This document shows positions 34,059 to 42,175 of a DNA stretch of 64,000 nucleotides, piece after piece. The notes below the pieces were generated by a model that was given only the letters and a program-made list of their open reading frames with translations, had not been told where the DNA came from and did no database searches. The number at the start of each line of letters is the position of its first letter. The stretch's first letter is position 1. The position numbers and the translations under genes are program-made. The DNA comes from Ramlibacter algicola (GTDB taxonomy: Bacteria > Pseudomonadota > Gammaproteobacteria > Burkholderiales > Burkholderiaceae_C), in the NCBI RefSeq assembly GCF_016641735.1, contig NZ_JAEDAO010000001.1, positions 1,674,001 through 1,738,000 of the forward strand. The letters are read 5' to 3'.

Positions 34059-35366
34059 GTGCAGCCCGCGCCCGCCCTGATCCGGTCCATCGGCCCGTTC
34101 CAGCTCACGCTGTACGGGCTGGGCAGCATGCTGGGGTCCGGCATCTACGGGCTGGTCGGCCAGGCCGCCGGACAGGTCGGCAACCTGGTCTGGGCGTCGT
34201 TCCTGGTGGCGATGGCGGCTGCCCTGCTGACGGCGCTGTCGTATGCGTCCCTGGGCTCGCGCCATCCGCGCGCGGGCGGCGCCGCGTTCGTGACGCAGAA
34301 GGCGTACGGACGGCCGTTGCTCAGCTTCGTCGTCGGCCTGGCCGTCGTGTGCTCCGGCCTGGCTTCCGTCGCCACCCAGTCGCAGGTGTTCGCGGGCAAC
34401 CTCGTGGCCTTGCTTCCGGGGGCGTCGATGCCGCCGCGGGCCGCGGCGGCGGGCTTCCTGCTGGTGGTCGCGTCGCTGGTCCTGCGCGGCATCCGCGAGT
34501 CGATGTGGGTGAACGTCGTCTTCACGCTCGTGGAAGCGGGCGGCCTGCTGCTGGTGATCGCGGTCGGCCTTCGGTACTGGGGATCCGTCGACCTGCTGGA
34601 GATGCCCGCGTCCGCCGGCGGCGAACCCGCCGTGCTGCTGGTGATGCAAGGCGCGGTGCTGACGTTCTTCGCGTACATCGGCTTCGAGGACACCCTCAAC
34701 GTCGCCGAGGAATGCCGCGACCCCCAGCGGACGGTGCCGATCGCGCTGGTCACCGCGATGCTGGTCGGCGCCACGATCTATGTCGCGGTCGCGATCACCG
34801 CGGTCTCGGTCGTGCCGTGGCAGGACCTGTCGCAGGCGCCCGGCCCGCTGACCGAGGTGATGGCACGCGCCGCGCCCGCCATCCCGCCCCTCGTCTTCAC
34901 GGCGATCACGCTCTTCGCCGTGGCGAACACGGCGCTGGTGAACTACATCACCAGTTCACGGCTGGTCTATGGCATGGCCCAGCAGGGCTTGCTGCCGCGC
35001 AGGCTCGGCAGCGTGCACCACGGCTTTCGCACGCCGCACCTGGCCACCATCGCGTTGCTCGCGATCCTCCTGCCGCTGGGGCTGCTGGGCAGTGTCGCCA
35101 ACCTGGCCTCGGCTGCGGTGCTGTTGCTGCTGGGTGTGTTTGCCGTCGTCAACGGCGCCTTGTTCGTGCTGCAAAGGCGCGTGGACGATCCGCCGGGACG
35201 GTTCGAAGTGCCTCGCTGGGTGCCCGCCGCCGGCATGGTCTTGTGCGTCGCGCTGATCGGATTCCGGATGTCCAGCAGTGATTGGCACGCGCCGGCGCTG
35301 GCCGGCGGACTGCTGCTCGGGATCCTGGCGCTGTACGCGCTGGTGCGCCCATCGGCGGTGGGCTGA
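34059..35366 (+). CDS. APC-superfamily amino acid permease
   Basis: A 435-residue transporter with about 12 TM segments. The first TM has GPFQLTLYGLGSMLGSGIYGLVGQAAG, the unwound substrate-binding GSGI motif, and TM6 has QGAVLTFFAYIGFEDTLNVAEECRDPQRTVP, both typical of APC amino-acid/polyamine transporters. The GTG at 34059 is the best start in frame; an ORF extending back to 33870 lacks family similarity upstream. Substrate unknown. It stands alone between the receiver gene and the two-component cluster. Confidence 0.88.
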   Translation: MQPAPALIRSIGPFQLTLYGLGSMLGSGIYGLVGQAAGQVGNLVWASFLVAMAAALLTALSYASLGSRHPRAGGAAFVTQKAYGRPLLSFVVGLAVVCSGLASVATQSQVFAGNLVALLPGASMPPRAAAAGFLLVVASLVLRGIRESMWVNVVFTLVEAGGLLLVIAVGLRYWGSVDLLEMPASAGGEPAVLLVMQGAVLTFFAYIGFEDTLNVAEECRDPQRTVPIALVTAMLVGATIYVAVAITAVSVVPWQDLSQAPGPLTEVMARAAPAIPPLVFTAITLFAVANTALVNYITSSRLVYGMAQQGLLPRRLGSVHHGFRTPHLATIALLAILLPLGLLGSVANLASAAVLLLLGVFAVVNGALFVLQRRVDDPPGRFEVPRWVPAAGMVLCVALIGFRMSSSDWHAPALAGGLLLGILALYALVRPSAVG

Positions 35367-35420
35367 GCTGGCGCTCTTCACTCGACCGGCAGCGCCGCAT
35401 CAGGCTCGATCCGGTACGGC

Positions 35421-35465
35421 TCAGCGGCCGGCCAGGCCTCTTTCGACGGTGTAGTAGGCGCGCGG
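35421..35465 (-). pseudogene. Remnant of an EthD-family gene; one arm of a 40 bp direct repeat
   Basis: On the minus strand the bases read A-Y-Y-T-V-E-R-G-L-A-G-R then a stop. This matches AYYTVERGLSGR in the intact EthD-family protein at 52543-52863. Nucleotide identity is 37 of 40 over 35425-35464 versus 52718-52757, in the same orientation. The rest of the EthD gene is absent. It may be an ancient gene scar or one end of an inserted segment (see findings). Confidence 0.7.
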
Positions 35466-35492
35466 ACATCGCGCGGCGCGATGGAACGCGAG

Positions 35493-35891
35493 TCAGTGCG
35501 CAGTGTCCTTCCCCGCCGCGACTGCGCCAAGTGCGTGCTGCAACGAGCGCAGGCCGACTGGCTTGACCAGATGGGCGCGGAAGCCCAGGGACTCCGTCCT
35601 CCGGCGCGTCTGCGGATCGCTCCACGCCGTGCACGCGATCAGCGCCGGCGCGGGATCGAGCTCTCGCAATGCGGCGGCGACCTGGAATCCGTCCATGACC
35701 GGCATGCCCAAGTCGAGCAGGACGGCGTCGAACCTGGCCGCCGAAGCCGCCTCGAGTGCGTCCAGCCCGTCGTGGGCGACCACGGTGCTGTGACCTTCCA
35801 GTTCGAGCAGCATGGACAGCATGTGCGCGGCATCGGTGTTGTCGTCGACGATGAGGATATTCAGCGCATCGCGGGAAACGGCGTTCGCCAT
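35493..35891 (-). CDS. Single-domain response regulator
   Basis: A 132-residue receiver-only protein: ILIVDDNTDAAHMLSMLLE with the acidic pair, phospho-Asp in AVLLDLGMPVMDGFQ, Thr in IACTAWSD, and Lys in HLVKPVG. The start at 35891 has GAAGGA before it. It is 46 bases downstream of the histidine kinase gene, so the two probably form a pair resembling the RR/HK relays in Burkholderiales hybrid-type systems. Confidence 0.9.
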   Translation of the reverse strand: MANAVSRDALNILIVDDNTDAAHMLSMLLELEGHSTVVAHDGLDALEAASAARFDAVLLDLGMPVMDGFQVAAALRELDPAPALIACTAWSDPQTRRRTESLGFRAHLVKPVGLRSLQHALGAVAAGKDTAH

Positions 35892-35937
35892 GATCAATCC
35901 TTCGGGTGCCAGGAAAGGCATCGCGTTCGTTCCCGGA

Positions 35938-37032
35938 TCAGGGTGGCCCAGACTGGCCGATGCGGGACGGCAGCCCAAACCAGAAGCTGGCGCCTTGACC
36001 CGGCACCGAATGGGCCCACACCATGCCGCCGTGCCTTTCGACGGCGCGGCGAACCAGCGCCAGGCCCATGCCGCTGCCATCGAACTGCTCGCGCGAATGC
36101 AGCCGCTGGAATGGCACGAAGAGCCGCGAGGCCTCGTCCGCGCGAAACCCGCAGCCGTTGTCGCGCACGCAGTACACCTGGCGCAGGTCGTACTGCTCGA
36201 GTGAGAAGTGAATCGTCGCCTCGAGTTGACGACTCGTGAATTTCCAGGCGTTGTCCAGCAGGTTGTGGACGACCAGCCGCAGCAGCGAGGCGTCGCCATA
36301 GGCCCGCATCTCCGGATCGATCCGCACGTCCACGCGTCGGTGGGAGTCTGTTTCGCGGAGCGCTGCGAGGCTCTTCTCCGCGAGGCGACTGAGGTCCACG
36401 AACTGGGGCCGCAAGGGCTGGGACGAGAGATGGGCGAACTGCAGGATGCAATCGAGCAGGCCTTCCACGCGCTTGCCTGCTGCGGCGATGCGGCGGACGT
36501 GGTGCTTCCCGCGATCGCTCAGGCCGTCCTCCGCGGACATGAGAGCCAGGGCGAAGCCGTGCACCGCGGCCGCAGGTGCGCGCAGGTCGTGTGAGAGCCC
36601 GTGCCCGAGAAGCTCCCACTCCCGAAGTTGCGCAAGCAGCTCCTGTGCGTCGGAAGACGACGGTACCTCGCCGATCGGGCATTGCACCGGTGAAAGGGTT
36701 CCTGCCAGCGTCAGGCCTCCGTGCGGCCCGGTCGACCGCGCGCCCTCCAGCAGCACGCGCTTGCGTCCGCTGCGCGGCGTGCGCAGCGTGACCAGTTGGC
36801 GCAACGGCCGTCCCCCCGTCACGCAGGCCAGGGCCGCTGCAAACAGGGGCGCCCGGTCCTCGGGCTCGATCGCTTCGAGCGCCTCCCAGACCGTCGGGTT
36901 GTAGCCGGCCGGGACTTCGTGGAGCAACCGAGCCTGCTCGGACCACAGCACCCGCCCGCTTTCGATCTCCACCGTCCAGGTTGCGCCGGCGGCCGCAGCC
37001 AGCCCCGGCAATCCGAATTGCTCAGGTCTCAT
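35938..37032 (-). CDS. Sensor histidine kinase
   Basis: A 364-residue cytoplasmic kinase without TM segments. Residues ~15-140 look like a PAS sensor (TWTVEIESGRVLWSEQARLLHEVPAG). The HisKA motif is GHGLSHDLRAPAAAVHGF with the phospho-His; the ATPase domain has NLLDNAWKF (N box), DNGCGF (G1) and GSGMGLALVRRAVERHGG (G2). The start at 37032 follows GGAG. With the small receiver gene behind it, it is a complete two-component pair. Confidence 0.9.
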   Translation of the reverse strand: MRPEQFGLPGLAAAAGATWTVEIESGRVLWSEQARLLHEVPAGYNPTVWEALEAIEPEDRAPLFAAALACVTGGRPLRQLVTLRTPRSGRKRVLLEGARSTGPHGGLTLAGTLSPVQCPIGEVPSSSDAQELLAQLREWELLGHGLSHDLRAPAAAVHGFALALMSAEDGLSDRGKHHVRRIAAAGKRVEGLLDCILQFAHLSSQPLRPQFVDLSRLAEKSLAALRETDSHRRVDVRIDPEMRAYGDASLLRLVVHNLLDNAWKFTSRQLEATIHFSLEQYDLRQVYCVRDNGCGFRADEASRLFVPFQRLHSREQFDGSGMGLALVRRAVERHGGMVWAHSVPGQGASFWFGLPSRIGQSGPP

Positions 37033-37282
37033 TCCCACTCTCCTGCGCGCGCGCGCGAGGGAGGCGTTCGCGGGAGCGCGGGCCGGCGATGTCCGCAACC
37101 CGTTCGGCCATAACAATCGCCTTCATCGATCGCCTTTCTCCACGACACCGTGTCGTCGGACCATTGTTCGCAGGTGGCTGCGCCCAAGGCAACATGCGAC
37201 TGTGTTCACGCGTCCCGCAAAGGTGGCCAGGCAACTTCACCCGCACCCAGCCGAACGAGCTGGATTTGCTGCTGCCTCCTCT
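37033..37282. other. 250-base intergenic stretch between the two kinase genes
   Basis: This holds the promoter region for the kinase-regulator pair on the minus strand. No gene, repeat or strong terminator is seen; short frames lack coding character. Confidence 0.4.
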
Positions 37283-38469
37283 TTACCGTTGCGACTCCGC
37301 AAAGGACGAGCCCTGTGGCAACGTGATCCAGAACGTTGCACCTTCTTCGGGAGTCGATTCGGCCCGGATGGTGCCGCCGTGCCGGCGCACGACGCGGGCC
37401 ACGCTGGCCAGGCCGATCCCGGTTCCCGGGAAATCCGCCGAATGGTGAAGGCGGCCGAAAGGCGCGAACAGCCTCTCGGCGAAGCGTGGGTCGAAGCCTG
37501 CTCCCTGGTCCGACACCCGCAGGACCACATGCGACCCGGTGCGTTCGTCAATGCAGACCTCGATGCGGGTTAGTTCCTTCTTCGCGGAGAACTTCCAGGC
37601 ATTGCCGATCAGGTTCCGGAGGGCGATCGCGATCAGGGCCGGATCACATTGCACCGACATGCCGGGCTCATCCGGACCTGGGCCGGACGGGCGGGTTCAT
37701 TTGCACGCAGTTCCTCGACGATGCCTTCCGCAATCCGCGACAGGTCCGCGGCCGCGAGGGTGAGGGGCTGCTCGTGGGCGATCTCATGCAACTGCAGCAT
37801 CGCGTCGACCAGGGCCTTCATCTCGGCGCATCCGCTGCGCACCCGCTCCATGTAGAAGCGCTCGTGCGGTTCCAGGCGATCTTTCAGGGATTCGGACAGG
37901 ACGTAGGTGATGGTGTCGATTGCGGCCAGCGGGGCCTTCAGGTCATGTGACACCGACATGGAGAACGCCTCGAGTTCGCGGTTGGCGGCCTGCAGCTGCC
38001 GCGTCCTTCGCTGCACCCGCCGCTCGAGATCGACGTTGAGCGCCACGGCCTCGTCGAGCGCCAACACCTCACGGGTGATGTCCAGATGCACCACCAAGGC
38101 CGCGTCGGCACCCTTCCACCGGATCGGCTTGACCCGCATGCGGAACCACGTGTCCTCATGGCGCTGAAACCCCGCGCAGCAAAAGACCATCGCGAATTCG
38201 GAACGCTCCCCGACCAGCACGCCCGTGACGCCCTCGAAGGCCGCGCAGGCATCTGCGTCTCCGACTCGGCCGGCCTGCGCGGACTCGGGCAGGTTTGTCA
38301 GTCCTGCGGAACCGCCGATGCTGCGCGGCCGTTGCGTCCTTCCCCAGTTTGCGTTCGCTGCCACGATCCTCCCGCCCAGCCCGACGACAGCGATCTGTCC
38401 AGGGAGCTGATGGAGGAGATCCTGTTCTTCATCTCCGGTCGAGTCGGGACCTGCGTTTCGTGCCGTCAA
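37283..38469 (-). pseudogene. Sensor histidine kinase split by a frameshift
   Basis: Two overlapping minus-strand frames together make one kinase. The first, 37633-38469, carries a PAS-like domain and HisKA (FSMSVSHDLKAPLAAIDTI). The second, 37283-37660, starts MSVQCDPALIAIALRNLIGNAWKF and carries the ATPase domain with DQGAGF and GTGIGLASVARVVRRHGG. The joint is at about 37655-37665, where the sequence CCCGGC lacks one base needed to read through. It may be a real inactivating mutation, a sequencing error in a GC run, or less likely programmed frameshifting. Related to the kinase at 35938-37032. Confidence 0.78.
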
Positions 38470-38726
38470 GGGGAGTTCCTCTGCGCCGGCGTCTGGTCAC
38501 CTGTCACGTCGACAGAGATGGACTTCGTTCCGGGGCGACGATGGTCCTCTGACACTCCGTTGCCGACTTTCTTGTCGAGCACGTTGTGGGTGCGAGAAGA
38601 TCTCGCACGTCGAACTCCGGCTTTCCGTGGGTACACCTTCATTGGCATGACTCGGCGTGAATCCGCTGGACTGCCAGCATGCCGTCCGAAGCTAAATCGG
38701 ACCTGAAAGCGCGCCGTTCCTGGACG

Positions 38727-39137
38727 TCATCGCTGCGCCGCACCCGACGGCGAAGTCGTGGAAGACAGGTACCGGATCACCGCGTCACGATCGGTGGCAG
38801 ATGCCAGGGAGAACGCCATCTTTGTGCCGGGTGCCACGGATTGCGGATCCTGCAGCCACATCCTCAGGCGTCGCTCATCCCAGCGGCCCTTCGCGCGCTT
38901 GAGGGCGTCGGAGTAGTCGTAGCCGGCAACCGATGCGACCCTGCGACCCATGACGCCGCGCAGCATCGGGCCGACGCGGTTCGCGTCGAGCGAATGACAG
39001 GCGGCGCACCTGGATTCGAACAAGGCCTGGCCGTTGCTCGCCCCTTGGGCACCCTGCGCCGCGACAGGCAATGGGGAGCCGCCAAGGCTCGCCAGCGGGA
39101 TCAAGACGCTGGCCGCCAGCAATGAACTGCGTTGCAT
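38727..39137 (-). CDS. Class I cytochrome c
   Basis: A 136-residue exported mono-heme cytochrome. A signal peptide (about 1-27) is followed by CAACH (ESRCAACHSLDANRVGP) and the Met ligand in PGTKMAFSL. Length and the GPMLRGVMGRRVASVAGYDYSDALK segment match cytochrome c550/c2-like proteins. Its start is 6 bases after the stop of the ferritin-like gene, so the two are co-transcribed. Confidence 0.92.
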   Translation of the reverse strand: MQRSSLLAASVLIPLASLGGSPLPVAAQGAQGASNGQALFESRCAACHSLDANRVGPMLRGVMGRRVASVAGYDYSDALKRAKGRWDERRLRMWLQDPQSVAPGTKMAFSLASATDRDAVIRYLSSTTSPSGAAQR

Positions 39138-39143
39138 GCTCGT

Positions 39144-39722
39144 TCAGCCGAAGAGGTACGCCCTGGAACGGATCTCCAGGCCTTGCGCGTTGTTCAGCGT
39201 CGTCCAGTGCACCGCTTCATCTGCAGCGAGGTTGCTGAAAAGCTGCGCGAGCTTCGGGTCGCGCAGCGCGGCGACCTGGCCGACATAGGCGCTGGCTGCT
39301 CCCTGCTCGAGCCTTGTCGCAAGAGCGACCACGTCGCCCTCGGTCTTGAGCGCCCCCAAATTGAGCGCCTCGACGTACTGGTCGTCCGACAGCGGCTGCA
39401 CCGGCTTGCCCCCCGTCTTGGCAATGAGTGAGGCCAGCGAGTCCCGATGCTGTTCGTGGTGCCCCCTGAACACCTGCGCAATCCTGAGGGTGCCGGGCTT
39501 GAGCAGTCCGCTGCTTCCGGCAATCCGGTATGCGGCGATGCCTTCGTGTTCGAGTGCGAGGGCCACCTGCATCACCGACGCGTCGTTGGAGACGTCCTTT
39601 GTCTTCGCCTTCGCTCCGGCCGCAACTGCGGATGTGGAGGCGGCGATGAGGCCCAGCCCTGCCAAGCCGAGGAACACCCGGCGCGGCTGCTGCTCGATTC
39701 CATGGTTCACGTGTGAAGACAT
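39144..39722 (-). CDS. Exported ferritin-like domain protein
   Basis: A 192-residue protein with a signal containing QPRRVFLGLAGLGLIAASTSAVAA, likely Tat-exported given the RR pair. The mature part is a four-helix ferritin-like bundle with metal-ligand candidates in ALALEHEGIAAY, FRGHHEQHRDSLASL and AADEAVHWTTL. I chose the start at 39722, which has GGAG 8 bases upstream. Coupled to a cytochrome c, it may act in periplasmic iron or redox stress. An AraC gene lies divergently upstream. Confidence 0.85.
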   Translation of the reverse strand: MSSHVNHGIEQQPRRVFLGLAGLGLIAASTSAVAAGAKAKTKDVSNDASVMQVALALEHEGIAAYRIAGSSGLLKPGTLRIAQVFRGHHEQHRDSLASLIAKTGGKPVQPLSDDQYVEALNLGALKTEGDVVALATRLEQGAASAYVGQVAALRDPKLAQLFSNLAADEAVHWTTLNNAQGLEIRSRAYLFG

Positions 39723-40085
39723 TTCCAGCGCTCCTTCGATGGTTGAAACTTGCCGTGGGTTCCATGCCGCAGTCGGTGTGACTGCAGCTCCCGGTTCGCG
39801 CGCGTGCCACGGTTGCACCCGCCGGCGTTTGAATCTAGCGGGGGCTGCTCGCCTCCGGCTGAAGCGTGGCGTCGAAATGGATGCAGGGGTGCGTTTGCAG
39901 GACTCCAGGAACAAGCCGGCGCGCACTCCAGCCGGGTCGACGCTCGATGTGCTCGGCGGTCCTGGAAAATCCAGGAGCCCGGTAGCTTTTGTCGACGGGC
40001 GCGCAGGTGCGGAACAGGCTGGCGAGGGATACGTACCATTGGGGCTGGGACACGCCACCACACCAGGGCCACGGGAGTCAGCAGC
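39723..40085. other. 363-base divergent intergenic region
   Basis: This is the space between the ferritin-like gene (minus) and the AraC gene (plus). No gene is supported. A perfect 17-base dyad and an extra half-site are listed separately. Confidence 0.5.
39960..39976 (+). promoter_or_regulatory. Perfect dyad, possible AraC-protein operator
   Basis: TCCTGGA-AAA-TCCAGGA is a perfect 7-base inverted repeat with a 3-base spacer. A third copy of TCCAGGA lies at 39904-39910. It sits between divergent genes, 110 bases before the AraC start, which suits an operator used for autoregulation or control of the ferritin-like/cytochrome pair. Confidence 0.5.
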
Positions 40086-41045
40086 TTGAACGAACATCCG
40101 GTCCTGCGCATTTCTCCGACGGATCTCGAGACCCTGCTGGGAACCCTGGAGGTGAAGTTCGTGGCGCTCACCGAGTGCCTGGTCAGCATGGGATACGCCC
40201 TGGAGTTGGGCGGCGTGAACGCGCCTGGACTCCACTACAACCTGGTCGGCAAAGGTCGCGCCATCGTGGACGGTGGGGAGCCCATTCCATTGATGCCGCA
40301 CACCCTGATCGTTGTTCCCGCGAGCTCGCTGTTCCGCATCGAGGTCGAAGGTCGTCACGGTTATTCCGGCCTGCTGTCGATCAACGGCCGAACGCCCACC
40401 CGATCGCCGGACGTGGTGCGAAGGGTCACGGCGGGAACTGAGGAGGAGCCATCGCTGATCCTCGTGTGCGGCTACTTCCACGCGACCTACGGCGCGTGCG
40501 CGGACCTCTTTGCCGGGCTGACGGAGCCGATCTTCGAGCAGTTCAGTGCCGAAGACCAGGTCGACACCAAGCTGCAGGCAGCGCTCGCCGAACTCGTCAC
40601 GCAGGAAATCGGAAGCGGCGCGATGAGCGCCGCCTTGTTGAAGCAGGTCGTCGTCCAGCTCCTGCGCCGGTCCCTCGTTTCCATGAATGCATGGGTGGAG
40701 CACCTCTCCGTCCTCGGCGACCCCCTGGTTGCCCGGGCTTTCGCCGCAATGGCCATGCGCCCGGGAGACGACCACTCCCTCGAGAGCCTTGCCCATCTGG
40801 CCTGCCTCAGCCGCTCTGCCTTCGTGGCCCGATTCAGCAGCGCCGTTGGCAAAGCGCCCATGCAGGTGCTTCGAGAACTCCGGCTCAGGCAGGCGATGTC
40901 GCAGCTGAAAGGGAGTGGCCTGGCGATCGAACTCATCGCCCACAACGCCGGCTACGCCAGTCGCAGCAGCTTCATCAAGGCATTCCGGAAGAGCTATGGG
41001 ATGGACCCTTCCGAGGTGCGCCGCGGCCTCCCGGCGCAGGAGTGA
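40086..41045 (+). CDS. AraC family transcriptional regulator
   Basis: A 319-residue regulator: an N-terminal cupin-like sensor (GGVNAPGLHYNLVGKGRAIVDGGEPIPLMPHTLIVVPASS) and a C-terminal double helix-turn-helix (ESLAHLACLSRSAFVARFSSAVGKAPMQVLRELRLRQA and IAHNAGYASRSSFIKAFRKSYGMDPSEVRR). The start chosen is TTG at 40086 with GGGAG 8 bases before it; no ATG fits the family start. It is divergent from the ferritin-like gene, its probable target. Confidence 0.88.
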   Translation: MNEHPVLRISPTDLETLLGTLEVKFVALTECLVSMGYALELGGVNAPGLHYNLVGKGRAIVDGGEPIPLMPHTLIVVPASSLFRIEVEGRHGYSGLLSINGRTPTRSPDVVRRVTAGTEEEPSLILVCGYFHATYGACADLFAGLTEPIFEQFSAEDQVDTKLQAALAELVTQEIGSGAMSAALLKQVVVQLLRRSLVSMNAWVEHLSVLGDPLVARAFAAMAMRPGDDHSLESLAHLACLSRSAFVARFSSAVGKAPMQVLRELRLRQAMSQLKGSGLAIELIAHNAGYASRSSFIKAFRKSYGMDPSEVRRGLPAQE

Positions 41046-41083
41046 CGTCGCCACGACCCGCGCGGAGCTATCCACCGGGAACG

Positions 41084-41749
41084 CTAGACGAGTTGGTAGC
41101 CGACGCCCCTGACAGTCTTGAAGAGCTGCCGGCCTGCGGCCTTTTCAAGCTTGCTCCGGATGCGTCCCATGTAGACGTCCAGCAGGTTCGCGTCCACGTC
41201 ATAGTTCGAAGACCACACCTTCTCGGAGATCAGTTTCCGAGGCAACACCCGGCCCGGGTTGTGCATGAAGACCTCCAGGACGGCATATTCACGCTGGGTC
41301 AGGTCAACGGCTTCCCCACGGACGACCACGACGCCCGAGTGCAGGTGCATCTCGATGCCGGCGTGTTCCAGGACGGCACTCCGTGCCAGGGAATGCCTGC
41401 GGACCAGCGATCGCACTCGCGCGTGGAGTTCATGCAGGTCGAACGGCTTCCCCAGATAGTCGTCTGCACCGGCGTCGAGTCCCGCGACCTTGTCCTCCGC
41501 GGAGTCGCGGGCGGACAGGATCAGCACCGGTTCCCGGAACCCGGCCCGGCGCCACGATCGCAACAGGTCCAGGCCAGCTCCGTCTGGTAACCCGAGATCC
41601 AGTACGACAAGGTCAAAGCCGCTCCCGGCGAGAGCGTCGCTGGCCGCCGCGCATGTCACCGCGCGTACGACCGTGTAGCGGCTCGCTTGCAGGATCTCCC
41701 CAAGCAGACGACCAAGCTGCGGGTCGTCTTCGACAATCAGCACCTTCAT
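41084..41749 (-). CDS. OmpR/PhoB family response regulator
   Basis: A 221-residue regulator: receiver (MKVLIVEDDPQLGRLLGEILQ, phospho-Asp in LVVLDLGLPDGAGLDLL, Lys in DYLGKPFD), then a winged helix (VDLTQREYAVLEVFMHNPGRVLPRKLISEKVW, ending TVRGVGYQLV). It resembles QseB/PmrA-type regulators. No sensor kinase is next to it, so it is an orphan in this window. Confidence 0.92.
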   Translation of the reverse strand: MKVLIVEDDPQLGRLLGEILQASRYTVVRAVTCAAASDALAGSGFDLVVLDLGLPDGAGLDLLRSWRRAGFREPVLILSARDSAEDKVAGLDAGADDYLGKPFDLHELHARVRSLVRRHSLARSAVLEHAGIEMHLHSGVVVVRGEAVDLTQREYAVLEVFMHNPGRVLPRKLISEKVWSSNYDVDANLLDVYMGRIRSKLEKAAGRQLFKTVRGVGYQLV

Positions 41750-41758
41750 CGACAGCAC

Positions 41759-42175
41759 TGCCTCAATCGCTCGTTCTCTCTCACGTCGCCGCCAACTTCA
41801 CCGTGCATGACCGATCCGCGCTGTCGCAAGAAGCGTTGCCCCGCAGGCCGAAGGTTGTCCGCCCGGTCCGGAGAAATCGAGACCGACGGTGCACCAAGTG
41901 CATCCGAGTCGCTGCGAGGAGGACCAGATGGTCTTTCCCCCGGCGGCGAGTTGCCTTCCGATGCTGGTTAGCCGCCCGAGGTCGGTTGCCGTCCAGGGCC
42001 GAATGGCCAGCGTGGGTGGCGACACAGCGCCGAACAGGACTTCGGACTCCGGCACCAGGGTGCGGTTGAACCTCTCAGGATGCAATGCGAAGTTAAATCC
42101 AGCCTGAACGCAGGCTGGGTTGGCCGCCGCGTCTGGATCGCGTTTTTTGCTTCAGGCGGCCTGCGTGCAATCAGC
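41759..42175. other. 417-base gap with no convincing gene
   Basis: The region between the orphan response regulator and the PEP-mutase-like gene has several short frames on both strands, including a 95-codon minus-strand frame at 41798-42085, but none shows a known motif or a good start. A hairpin near 42099-42118 is listed. The stretch may be degraded coding DNA. Confidence 0.45.
42099..42118 (+). terminator. Hairpin downstream of the PEP-mutase-like gene
   Basis: CCAGCCT-GAACGC-AGGCTGG forms a 7 bp stem and 6-base loop. A run of six T occurs 24 bases further on (near 42142), too far for a textbook terminator on the plus strand. It may end minus-strand transcription weakly. Confidence 0.35.

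Noticed and set aside
34059-35366. A longer version of the permease starting at 33870.
   Set aside because: The extra 63 residues precede the conserved first TM motif and overlap the promoter side of the receiver gene; the GTG at 34059 fits the family better.
41798-42085. A 95-codon minus-strand frame in the gap after the orphan response regulator.
   Set aside because: No ribosome binding site, no motif and ordinary shadow-like composition; may be decayed DNA but cannot be supported as a gene.
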